Assembly (NCBI GenBank): GCA_947369305.1
Contig: CANBLA010000012.1
Coordinates: 1-16,642, forward strand
Origin: an uncultured Clostridia bacterium
GTDB lineage: Bacteria > Bacillota_A > Clostridia > TANB77 > CAG-508
Length of the DNA: 16,642 bases
Reading direction: 5' to 3'
Shown here: positions 7,401 through 14,312 of the stretch, piece after piece
Numbering within the stretch: the first letter of the stretch is position 1
Layout: every line of letters starts with the position of its first letter
Notes under the pieces: generated by a model
Told to the model about the DNA's origin: nothing
Databases searched by the model: none
What the model saw: the letters and a program-made list of their open reading frames with translations, nothing else
Position numbers and translations under genes: made by a program

Positions 7401-9029
7401 GGTGGTGGAAATGGTAAAATTTACGATGGTACGATTTATGGAAGTATAGATGGCGAGAATTGGGAAATTTTATCAAGACAAACAAATTTGAGTTATACAA
7501 ATCAAGCAAATACTGTTGAAGAAGCAATTGCCAACACAAAAACTTTTGAAATGGATAACCCAGCAAAAGTACAATATGTAAAAATTGTTGCTGATAGAAC
7601 AAATGGAAATTGGTTTGCAGCTAGAATGTTTAACTTTTACGAGGACAAAACGGTAAAAACATCTGTAAAATTCTCATTTGATGGAAAAAATGCAGGAAAG
7701 ATTATGTTAGAAGATGAATTTGAAAATGCAAATTGGAGTTATAGCATTGATGGTGGAACAACTTGGAATTCTGCAAATGGAAAAGAGCATTCATTAACAG
7801 CTCAAGAAATCGAGCAAATTAACGAAAGTGATAGAATTAGGGTCCGTTTTGAAGGAGATATAGCAGAATATACTGTTAACATTAAAACAGGAGAAGTTCC
7901 TCAAATTGAGCCATATGTAAATGATTGGGAAAATCGATTAATTGGATTAAGCAATGTAAGTACATTAGAATGGAAATTGTCAAGTGAAAATTCTTGGAAA
8001 TCTTATGCGGAACAAGAACCTGTTGTAACAGGAGATAATACACTTTTGGTTAGAACAAAAGGAATAGGAATTTATACACCAAGTGAAAGTTTAGAATATG
8101 AATTTACAGAAGATAATCAGCCAGATACAGCAAAATATATTCCTATTAAACATTTGTCAATTCATGGTTTTTCAACACAGTCGGCAGATTCTAGTAGACC
8201 TTTCTATGCACCAAATGCAATTGATGGAAATATCAACACAATTTGGCATACAGATTTTAGAGAGAATGTTCTAGATCAAGATGTAAAACCATTTATTACA
8301 ATAAAATTGGATGAAACAAAATATATTTCTGCTTTAGAATTTGTTCAGAAAAAGTATAAAGCAAATGATCCAGATGCTATTAAAAATGGAATTGTATATG
8401 TAAGTATGAATGGAGAAGAATGGACAGAAGCAGGAAGAATAGAAAATTGTGAACAAAATGAAGAATTCAAACGAATTGAATTTAGCGAAAGTGTGCAAGC
8501 ACAATATGTAAAATTAGAAATGGAAACTTATGATATATTTGTTTCACTAGCTATGATAAATTTATATGAAGATACAACTAAGAATGAAAATCCAGATGTG
8601 CCAGTTGACCCAGATATTCCAGAAGGAATTACTTCTAAAGTTTATAGAATAGAAGAAGGATTTATTTCAAGAATTAAACCTGAAACAACAGTCAATAGTT
8701 TTAAACAAAATATAGAAACTAAGCAACCAATGGTATTTTTAGATAAAAACGGCAAGGAATTAGGCGAAAATGATGTTTTAGCAACGAATATGACAGTAAA
8801 GATTGGATCTACCTTGCAATATACTTTAATTGTAACAGGGGATTTGGATGGCAATGGAAAATTAAGCGTCACAGATTTTGCTAAATTAAAACTGCATCTA
8901 ATTGAGGCGAGATTATTAAATGAAAATGAATTAAAAGCAGCAGATATGAATGGAAATGGCGATGTAACTGTTACTGATTTTGCACAAATGAAGTTAATCA
9001 TGATTGGAAAAGCAGAAGTAAAATATTAA
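4497..9029 (+). CDS. Large secreted protein: NPCBM, transglutaminase-like core, duplicated sandwich-discoidin modules, dockerin
   Basis: The 1510-residue exported protein starts at 4497, where GGAGG stands five bases upstream. An ATG at 4485 has only a poor site. A signal peptide runs to about A40 (SFA-KE). Domains in order: an NPCBM-like carbohydrate-binding module (about 50-195). A helical region follows, leading to a transglutaminase-like centre with C505 (VCGGIS), H531 (GQPGHA) and N548/D550 (YWNLDND). Next is a TPR-like helix pair (about 615-650). Two copies of a roughly 310-residue unit follow, each made of two small beta domains and an F5/8 type C (discoidin) domain; the units begin near 733 and 1053 and the discoidin domains near 900 and 1210. 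At the C-terminus is a type I dockerin with two calcium loops, starting at D1449 and D1483. Such proteins bind or process glycans at the cell surface, and the dockerin would dock to a cohesin. No scaffoldin is in this window. The substrate is unknown, and catalysis is inferred only from the Cys-His-Asn/Asp pattern. Confidence 0.85.
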   Translation: MEKNIKNKKNEVKFLFKIKICLVLLFVMFLSMNTSYISFAKEKETEFCYLSDIPYIAEQSSVGWREISLDQTPDNTALSVKVEGANYTFEKGIFAHATSTVVYDLTDYAEYDYFTSYLGLNTTATRGDGVTFDVFTSADGSNWESKLEDGPMDKQPGQNATFVKIDIRNAKYLKLCADDKASNASDHSVYADAKLVKESYDDSNGIKTVAEYDQILKNYEGQEITGDYELTLLQRELVKKAGPYALKRFTNESETNRQMFSWLMNNVENLRLYIMGGSPEGGSYYNSLTQLSRLYDEYSSDFTNNECLNNTWYPDMTYGDLYKKMAMSIALTHSQRVGLWMQSGVVENQSDALRRYAIFKYMHKNGKLRATDTLDITPWFEALQVEEMRFVMNNAIDDEEILWLNAYVQTKLDQYKTTNYLTPHPYMAYVWPDYGNNLYYTEENREYFNELFAINGTGLFDLNYTIPGGKTNPTYNLSVTRGTTDNKIYKVWMNFRNKFGTGAVCGGISKSGSNIRATHGIPAAVIGQPGHAAIIYYTKDAQGKGYWNLDNDVSGWTLSEKGERMLLGWGNATYSRGYSVVYMALAQEVLNDYENFEKCEKMVMLADSYANDLAKQEEIYRKALEIQPINIDAWYGLINVYNANENKTENEYFDLAKELGENLKYFPLPMQHLSNLIKPHLTSIENQYRFTLLQTRILTEGSQTPNNTADNYYVYQPSLTRLEANYLLGKLDKTIATFSFDGDDANKIVLSSRFDGNGVRWDYSLDGKQTWNEVSFTAEEEHKLQLTPQQIASITSENDIYVHIVGVNYDEENLYKIDIQESSGLPATLYANDLENKLIAASPAMQWKYREEDNWTFYRDEEPDLTGDKSIIVKMGATGVYLASTTSSSFTFTQDNLPQNRQYIPVSHLSVHGVSTEATNQQGAATFAIDGNANTRYHSAWDGSDRERYITIKLDEPVYLSAVEFIPAGGGNGKIYDGTIYGSIDGENWEILSRQTNLSYTNQANTVEEAIANTKTFEMDNPAKVQYVKIVADRTNGNWFAARMFNFYEDKTVKTSVKFSFDGKNAGKIMLEDEFENANWSYSIDGGTTWNSANGKEHSLTAQEIEQINESDRIRVRFEGDIAEYTVNIKTGEVPQIEPYVNDWENRLIGLSNVSTLEWKLSSENSWKSYAEQEPVVTGDNTLLVRTKGIGIYTPSESLEYEFTEDNQPDTAKYIPIKHLSIHGFSTQSADSSRPFYAPNAIDGNINTIWHTDFRENVLDQDVKPFITIKLDETKYISALEFVQKKYKANDPDAIKNGIVYVSMNGEEWTEAGRIENCEQNEEFKRIEFSESVQAQYVKLEMETYDIFVSLAMINLYEDTTKNENPDVPVDPDIPEGITSKVYRIEEGFISRIKPETTVNSFKQNIETKQPMVFLDKNGKELGENDVLATNMTVKIGSTLQYTLIVTGDLDGNGKLSVTDFAKLKLHLIEARLLNENELKAADMNGNGDVTVTDFAQMKLIMIGKAEVKY

Positions 9030-9047
9030 TCAAAAATAATTAATAAG

Positions 9048-9079
9048 AAAGTCTACCAATAATAGGGTAGACTTTTTTT
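9048..9079 (+). terminator. Terminator between convergent genes
   Basis: A 10-bp stem (9048-9057 with 9066-9075) is followed by a T run to 9079. It lies 19 bases past the stop of the large secreted protein. The A-rich 5' flank gives a weaker T tract on the other strand, so it probably also serves the minus-strand gene ending at 9094. Confidence 0.88.
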
Positions 9080-9093
9080 ATTTTATATGAAAC

Positions 9094-10083
9094 TTATTTT
9101 ATTTCATTGATGCAATTTCCAGTTGTCAAAATATCTGAAATATTTTGACAAGTATCACTTGCAATTTTATTTAAAGCTTCTGATGTGAAAAATGCTTGGT
9201 GTGAAGTAATTAACACATTTGGCATCGAAATTAGTAAAGATAAGTTTTTGTCTCGTTGATAGGAATTTGACATATCCTTTAAGAAGAAGTCAGATTCATT
9301 ATCATAAACGTCCAAACCAACACCGCCGATTTTTCCAGAAGAAAGATATTCAATTAAATCGTTTGTATTGACTAAATTTCCTCTACTACAATTAATAATG
9401 ATAACACCATCTTTCATTTTTTGTAGAGACGTTTTATTAATAATATTTTCTGTTTCTGGAGTAAGTGGGCAATGAAGTGAAATAATATCTGATTTTTGGC
9501 ATAACTCATCGAATTCAACATACTGAAAACCGAGTTCTTTGCTTGCTTTTTCATCTTTGTATAAATCATAAGCAATAATATTTGTACCAAATCCATGCAT
9601 AATTTCGATAAAAGTTTTTCCGATTTTTCCAGTTCCAATGACACCAACTGTTTTATTATGCAAATCGAAACCAAGTAGACCATCTAAAGAAAAATTATAC
9701 TTTTTTACACGTTGATAGGCTTTATAAATTTTTCGATTAATGTTTAAAAGTAAAGCTGTTGCGTGTTCTGCTACAGCATAAGGCGAATATTGTGGTACAC
9801 GAACAACTTTTATTTTACCAAGATGGTTTAAGTCCACATTATTAAATCCTGCGCAACGTAATGCAATTAATTGAATCCCATATTCATTTAGTTTATCCAA
9901 AACGGTTTTATCAGCAATGTCATTTACAAAAATGCAGATAGCATCAAATCCTTTTGCAAGCTGTACGGTCTCTGAATTTAGTTTTGATTCAAAATACGTA
10001 ATATCGTAATGGTAGTGTTTATTATATTCATCAAAAAAAGTTTTATCATAATCTTGTGTATCAAAAAATGCTAGTTTAATCAT
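9094..10083 (-). CDS. D-lactate dehydrogenase family 2-hydroxyacid dehydrogenase
   Basis: This cytoplasmic NAD-dependent enzyme is predicted to reduce pyruvate (or a related 2-keto acid) to the D-hydroxyacid, regenerating NAD+ in fermentation. The 329 residues match the usual length. The Rossmann nucleotide site GTGKIG lies near residue 150. The catalytic trio of D-LDHs is present: R234 in NCSRG, E263 in VYDNES and H295 in TSHQAFF. The start at 10083 is chosen because AAGGAG (10098-10093) stands nine bases upstream. The other ATG at 10092 directly abuts that site. It has its own promoter and is monocistronic. Substrate preference within the family (lactate versus 2-hydroxyisocaproate) cannot be read from the sequence. 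Confidence 0.88.
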   Translation of the reverse strand: MIKLAFFDTQDYDKTFFDEYNKHYHYDITYFESKLNSETVQLAKGFDAICIFVNDIADKTVLDKLNEYGIQLIALRCAGFNNVDLNHLGKIKVVRVPQYSPYAVAEHATALLLNINRKIYKAYQRVKKYNFSLDGLLGFDLHNKTVGVIGTGKIGKTFIEIMHGFGTNIIAYDLYKDEKASKELGFQYVEFDELCQKSDIISLHCPLTPETENIINKTSLQKMKDGVIIINCSRGNLVNTNDLIEYLSSGKIGGVGLDVYDNESDFFLKDMSNSYQRDKNLSLLISMPNVLITSHQAFFTSEALNKIASDTCQNISDILTTGNCINEIK

Positions 10084-10112
10084 AAAAATCATCTCCTTAA
10101 CATAACTTAATA

Positions 10113-10141
10113 ATTATATAATAGAATGTGATAAAATGCAA
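10113..10141 (-). promoter_or_regulatory. Promoter of the D-lactate dehydrogenase gene
   Basis: On the minus strand: TTGCAT (10141-10136), a 17-bp spacer and a perfect TATAAT (10118-10113), upstream of the AAGGAG ribosome binding site. Confidence 0.75.
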
Positions 10142-10216
10142 TAAAATATGCCCAAAAAGAATAAAAATTGAATTATCGAAAAAAATAATAAAAAAGTCTA
10201 AAAAGAGGAAATAAAA

Positions 10217-11158
10217 ATGTTATATCAACTAATGTTAATGATAATCGGCTTTATGTTATTAATTAAAGGTGCCGATTTTGTAGTAAAAAGCGCAAGCAAT
10301 ATTGCCAAAAAATTTCATTTATCAGAAATGCTAATTGGAATTATAATTGTAGGAATTGGAACATCACTTCCAGAAATTATTGTAACTGTTAAATCAAGTT
10401 TAACAGGAAATCCAGATATTATTATTGGCAATTCAATTGGAAGTTGTATTTGTAATTTACTTTTGGTAATTGGAGTTGCTAGTGTTTGTAATCCACTAAA
10501 AATCGATAATCGAATTTTGCAAGTGCACTTACCAGTTTCTGTATTTAGTATTTTAATGCTTGCAACATTTTGCAATTTTGGTACAGGAAATCATATTATT
10601 AGTAAAACAGAAGCACTTGTTCTATTAATTTTTGCAATGAGTTATATTTTCTATACTGTGTATGAAGGCAAAAAAGAAGCCGAAGAAAATAGAGATACAC
10701 AAACAACGCAAATTACATTTATATGGATATTAATTTACCTAATATTAGGAGTTTTTGGACTAAAATTTGGAGCGGATTTTGTTGTAGAAGGTGCAGTCTC
10801 TATAGCTGAATTTTTTGGTGTGAGTGAAAGTATTATTAGTATGACAATTGTATCACTAGGAACGTCTTTGCCAGAAATTGTGACATGTATTATTGCAACC
10901 ATAAAAAAAGAAAGTGATTTAGCAATTGGGAATGTAATTGGTTCTAATATTTTTAATATATGTCTTTTACCTAGTGTTGGAGCCATTATTAAACCAATTC
11001 ATTATGATTTAGAGTTTAATCGATCTTTGTTATTTTTATTAATGATAACAATCTACTTGTTAGTATTTGATTTATTTAAAAATAGAAGATTAATTAGCAG
11101 AAATCATGGTGTTGTCTTTATTTTGTTATTTTGTTTATATGTGAGTTGTCTATTTTAA
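10217..11158 (+). CDS. Calcium/sodium antiporter (CaCA family, YrbG-like)
   Basis: This integral membrane exchanger of 313 residues is built as two inverted repeats. Each repeat has the CaCA ion-binding signature: IGTSLPEI near residue 46 and LGTSLPEI near residue 212. Each is followed by a GN(S/V)IGS helix (GNSIGSCICN and GNVIGSNIFN). About ten hydrophobic segments are visible, split by a short charged cytoplasmic loop (about 150-170, KKEAEENRDTQ). Family members exchange Ca2+ for Na+ or K+. The ribosome binding site is AGAGGAAA. Only a weak promoter candidate lies in the divergent gap (TTGAAT near 10168). No terminator is evident after it, and the next gene has its own promoter. Confidence 0.88.
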   Translation: MLYQLMLMIIGFMLLIKGADFVVKSASNIAKKFHLSEMLIGIIIVGIGTSLPEIIVTVKSSLTGNPDIIIGNSIGSCICNLLLVIGVASVCNPLKIDNRILQVHLPVSVFSILMLATFCNFGTGNHIISKTEALVLLIFAMSYIFYTVYEGKKEAEENRDTQTTQITFIWILIYLILGVFGLKFGADFVVEGAVSIAEFFGVSESIISMTIVSLGTSLPEIVTCIIATIKKESDLAIGNVIGSNIFNICLLPSVGAIIKPIHYDLEFNRSLLFLLMITIYLLVFDLFKNRRLISRNHGVVFILLFCLYVSCLF

Positions 11159-11184
11159 AAATTATATAAAATTCGAAAAACAAA

Positions 11185-11214
11185 TTGACATAATTTGAAA
11201 ATGTATGATATAAT
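11185..11214 (+). promoter_or_regulatory. Strong promoter of the tsaC-pth-rimO operon
   Basis: A perfect TTGACA (11185-11190), an 18-bp spacer and a perfect TATAAT (11209-11214) with an upstream TGn. The GAGGAA ribosome binding site and the ATG at 11236 follow closely. Confidence 0.88.
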
Positions 11215-11235
11215 ACATCCCACGAGGAATTTATT

Positions 11236-12276
11236 ATGTATTATAATTGGAAAGAAAACACAAACACGGAAGAATTAAAAATTATATGTAATTTAATAAA
11301 AAATGGAGAAGTCATAATATTTCCAACAGAAACTGTATATGGAATTGGAGCCAATGCTTATGATGAAAAAGCAGTTGGTAAAATTTTCATGGCAAAAGGG
11401 AGACCATCAGATAATCCTTTAATTGTACATGTAGCAGATAAAAAAACAATTTCCGAAATAGCAAAAGACATTACACCAATTGAGCAAAAATTAATTGACA
11501 ATTTTATGCCAGGACCATTTACACTTATATTAAACAAAACAGATAAAATACCAAACATTGTCTCAGCAGGTTTGGATACAGTTGCAATACGTATGCCAGA
11601 TAGTGTCATAGCACGAGGAATTATTACTTTTTCAGGTGTTCCAATTGCGGCTCCAAGTGCTAATGTATCAGGAAAACCAAGTGGAACAACAATAGAGGAT
11701 ATACGCAAAGAATTAGAAGGAAAGGTTTCCGCTATTATAGACGGTGGAGAATCGCAAATTGGCTTAGAATCAACAGTTGTAAAAGTAATTGATGAAGTGC
11801 CATGTATTTTAAGACCGGGAAAAGTAACACCAGAAGACATTGAGAAAGTTATTGGAATTGTAGATTTTGGAAATGGGATTTTTTCGCCTATCGAACAAGA
11901 TGAAAAAATAGAAAGTCCCGGTATTAAGCACAAACATTATGCACCAGAAACACCAGCACAAATTTTTTATTCAGAAGACGATCAATATTTAGTTTTTCAA
12001 ATGAATCATGTTATAAAAAGTTATGAAAGTGATGTTGTCGTACTTGGTTTTGATGAGCACAAAGATAAAATTGTTGTATCAGAGAATCGATTTATCAATT
12101 TAGGAAGTCAGAGGAATTTAGATGAAATAGCTAGAAATATCTATTCTGCTTTGAGAAAAGCAGATAAGTTAGGAGCGCAAATTATTTTAATTGAAGGAAT
12201 CCGAAAAGAAGGATTGGGAATTGCAATTATGAACAGATTGCTAAGAAGTTGTGGATACAACTATATAGAATTTTAA
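11236..12276 (+). CDS. tsaC: L-threonylcarbamoyladenylate synthase (TsaC/Sua5, long form)
   Basis: This enzyme makes threonylcarbamoyl-AMP from threonine, bicarbonate and ATP, the first step of t6A37 modification of tRNAs that read ANN codons. The YrdC domain fills about residues 10-200, with FPTETVYGIGANA, KGRPSDNPL (near residue 53) and APSANVSGKPSGTT binding ATP and substrate. The GIKHKHYAP motif begins the C-terminal Sua5 domain, which gives the 346-residue long form found in many Firmicutes. It is the first gene of an operon, with pth 17 bases downstream. All arginine codons are ordinary, and no in-frame CGG occurs. Confidence 0.93.
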   Translation: MYYNWKENTNTEELKIICNLIKNGEVIIFPTETVYGIGANAYDEKAVGKIFMAKGRPSDNPLIVHVADKKTISEIAKDITPIEQKLIDNFMPGPFTLILNKTDKIPNIVSAGLDTVAIRMPDSVIARGIITFSGVPIAAPSANVSGKPSGTTIEDIRKELEGKVSAIIDGGESQIGLESTVVKVIDEVPCILRPGKVTPEDIEKVIGIVDFGNGIFSPIEQDEKIESPGIKHKHYAPETPAQIFYSEDDQYLVFQMNHVIKSYESDVVVLGFDEHKDKIVVSENRFINLGSQRNLDEIARNIYSALRKADKLGAQIILIEGIRKEGLGIAIMNRLLRSCGYNYIEF

Positions 12277-12293
12277 GATAAGCGGAGGAAAAC

Positions 12294-12851
12294 ATGTATT
12301 TAATCGTAGGATTAGGAAATCCTGAAACTGATTATGGTAGCACAAGGCACAATATGGGGTTTCAGGTAATCAACCAATTAGCCAAAGAATATGAGGTAAG
12401 CATTTGCAAAAAGAAGTTTAATAGTGAATATGAAAATGCAATAATTGAGGGAGAAAAAGTTATCTTAATTAAACCGCAAACTTTTATGAATGCTAGTGGA
12501 GAAGCAATTGTACAATTTGTGAATTTTTATAAAATAGAACTTGATAAAGTCATTATTATTTATGATGATATGGATATTGAAACAGGTAAAATTAGAATTC
12601 GAAAAAATGGCTCACCGGGAAGCCACAATGGTATGAAATCGGTTGTACATTTCTTAAATAGTGAAAATTTTCCACGCATTCGTGTTGGAATTGGCAAACC
12701 AAAAGAGGAAGAAAACATAATAGAATATGTGATTGGTGCCATTCCAGAAGAGGAAAAGAAGACTTTAGAAAAAGGCATAGAAAATGCAAAAAATGCTGTC
12801 ATTGAGTTATTGAAAAATGGAATTGATGTGGCGATGAATCAGTTTAATTAA
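12294..12851 (+). CDS. pth: Peptidyl-tRNA hydrolase
   Basis: This cytoplasmic esterase releases peptides from prematurely dropped peptidyl-tRNA so the tRNA can be reused. The 185 residues are the normal length. The family residues are visible: N9 in GLGNPE, catalytic H19 in STRHNMG, KPQTFMNASG, the aspartate in YDDMDIETG, and GSPGSHNGMKS. The ribosome binding site GCGGAGG lies before the ATG; its CGG is outside the coding sequence. It sits between tsaC and rimO in one operon. A drop-off rescue enzyme would be useful in a cell that stalls at an unreadable codon, but pth is universal in bacteria, so no special link is shown. Confidence 0.95.
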   Translation: MYLIVGLGNPETDYGSTRHNMGFQVINQLAKEYEVSICKKKFNSEYENAIIEGEKVILIKPQTFMNASGEAIVQFVNFYKIELDKVIIIYDDMDIETGKIRIRKNGSPGSHNGMKSVVHFLNSENFPRIRVGIGKPKEEENIIEYVIGAIPEEEKKTLEKGIENAKNAVIELLKNGIDVAMNQFN

Positions 12852-12872
12852 GCCATAATTTAGGAGAGAAGT

Positions 12873-14180
12873 ATGAAAGTAGGATTTGTATCATTAGGAT
12901 GTAGCAAAAATTTAGTGGATACAGAAATGTTTGTTGGATTGTTTAAGAAACAAAAATTTCAAATTGTACATAATCCAGAAGAAGCAAAAATGATAATAAT
13001 TAATACATGTGGATTTATTGAAAGTGCAAAAGAAGAGGCAATCAATACCATTTTAGAAATGGCTGAATTTAAGAAAAATGGAAAATGTGAATATTTAGTT
13101 GCAACAGGTTGCCTTGTAAAAAGATATAAAAAAGAACTAGAAAAAGCATTGCCAGAAGTGGATTTATTTATTTCAGTTGATGAATATGACCAAATGTGGA
13201 GTCAAATTGAAAATATGCTTGGAATTCAGAAAAAATCAAAAAATACGTTAGATTATATGGAACGTGTAATTACTACAGGAAATACGACAGCATATTTAAA
13301 AATTGCAGAAGGTTGTAGCAATTGTTGTACCTATTGTGCGATTCCAAAGATTCGAGGCCCTTATATTAGTAGACCGTTAGAGGGGATTTTGAAAGAAGCT
13401 GAAAGGTTGGCTAGATTAGGTTATAAAGAGATTATTGTAATTGCACAAGATACTACCAAATATGGAATTGATTTGTATGGGAAACCAAAACTTGCAGAGC
13501 TTTTGGAGAAACTTTGTCAAATAGATGATTTTAAGTGGATTCGATTTTTGTATGCATATCCAGAAAGCATTACGGATGAATTGATTGAAGTTGTTAAAAA
13601 CAATGATAAAATCTGTCATTATTTTGATATTCCTTTGCAACACATTTCAGACAATATCTTAAAAAGAATGAATCGAAAAAGTGATGCAAAATCAATCGAA
13701 AAATTAATTTTAAAATTACGCAAAGAGATTCCAGATGTTATTATCAGAACAACGATGATAGTGGGATTTCCGGGCGAAACAGAGACACATTTTAATCAAT
13801 TATACAATTTCATTCAAAAGGCAAAATTTGAAAAACTAGGCGCTTTTACTTATTCCAAAGAAGATGGAACACCAGCTAGTTGTTTATCAGAACAAATTCA
13901 TCATAAGACCAAACAAAAACGTTGGAATTTATTAATGCGTGAACAGAAGGAAATTTCGAAAAGAAAACTACAAGAAAAGATTGGAAATACATACATGGTA
14001 GCAATAGATGGTATGACAAATGACCGAAAATATTTGATTGCTAGAAGTTATATGGACATTCCTCAAGAAGATGGTGTTATTTATATCCACAATAATGGAA
14101 AAGTTAAGGTTGGAGAGTTTGTAAAATGCCACATTGTTGGAGAGAAAGGCTATGATTTAGTAGGAGAATTAGAAAAATAA
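12873..14180 (+). CDS. rimO: Ribosomal protein S12 methylthiotransferase RimO
   Basis: This radical SAM enzyme methylthiolates the conserved aspartate of ribosomal protein S12. The N-terminal UPF0004 domain has the cluster cysteines C10 (GCSKNLVDTE), C46 (NTCGF) and C80 (ATGCL). The radical SAM motif CxxxCxxC is C148, C152 and C155. A C-terminal TRAM domain ends in VGEKGYDLVGELE. The GCxKNLVD form and the 435-residue length favour RimO over the tRNA enzyme MiaB. It is the last gene of the operon, 21 bases after pth, with the ribosome binding site TAGGAGAG, and is followed by a terminator. Confidence 0.93.
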   Translation: MKVGFVSLGCSKNLVDTEMFVGLFKKQKFQIVHNPEEAKMIIINTCGFIESAKEEAINTILEMAEFKKNGKCEYLVATGCLVKRYKKELEKALPEVDLFISVDEYDQMWSQIENMLGIQKKSKNTLDYMERVITTGNTTAYLKIAEGCSNCCTYCAIPKIRGPYISRPLEGILKEAERLARLGYKEIIVIAQDTTKYGIDLYGKPKLAELLEKLCQIDDFKWIRFLYAYPESITDELIEVVKNNDKICHYFDIPLQHISDNILKRMNRKSDAKSIEKLILKLRKEIPDVIIRTTMIVGFPGETETHFNQLYNFIQKAKFEKLGAFTYSKEDGTPASCLSEQIHHKTKQKRWNLLMREQKEISKRKLQEKIGNTYMVAIDGMTNDRKYLIARSYMDIPQEDGVIYIHNNGKVKVGEFVKCHIVGEKGYDLVGELEK

Positions 14181-14192
14181 GAATAAAAGATT

Positions 14193-14229
14193 AAGAAAAG
14201 GTATTAATGAAATCCTTTTCTTCTTTATT
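14193..14229 (+). terminator. Terminator of the tsaC-pth-rimO operon
   Basis: A 9-bp stem AAGAAAAGG (14193-14201) with CCTTTTCTT (14214-14222) has a 12-base loop and a T-rich tail. It starts 13 bases after the rimO stop. Confidence 0.8.
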
Positions 14230-14251
14230 TCAAAAGAAATCTAAGAGACGA

Positions 14252-14280
14252 TTGACGAATTTCATAAAATTCGATATAAT
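14252..14280 (+). promoter_or_regulatory. Promoter of the amidase gene
   Basis: TTGACG (14252-14257), a 17-bp spacer and TATAAT (14275-14280). The AAGGAG ribosome binding site (14301-14306) stands six bases before the ATG at 14313. Confidence 0.85.
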
Positions 14281-14312
14281 ATACAAAAAATATTGACAAA
14301 AAGGAGAAAAAA

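Noticed and set aside
4497..9029. Calling the organism cellulosome-producing.
   Set aside because: A single dockerin without any cohesin or scaffoldin in view is not enough.
12282..12284. The CGG just upstream of pth.
   Set aside because: It lies between genes within the ribosome binding region and is not translated.
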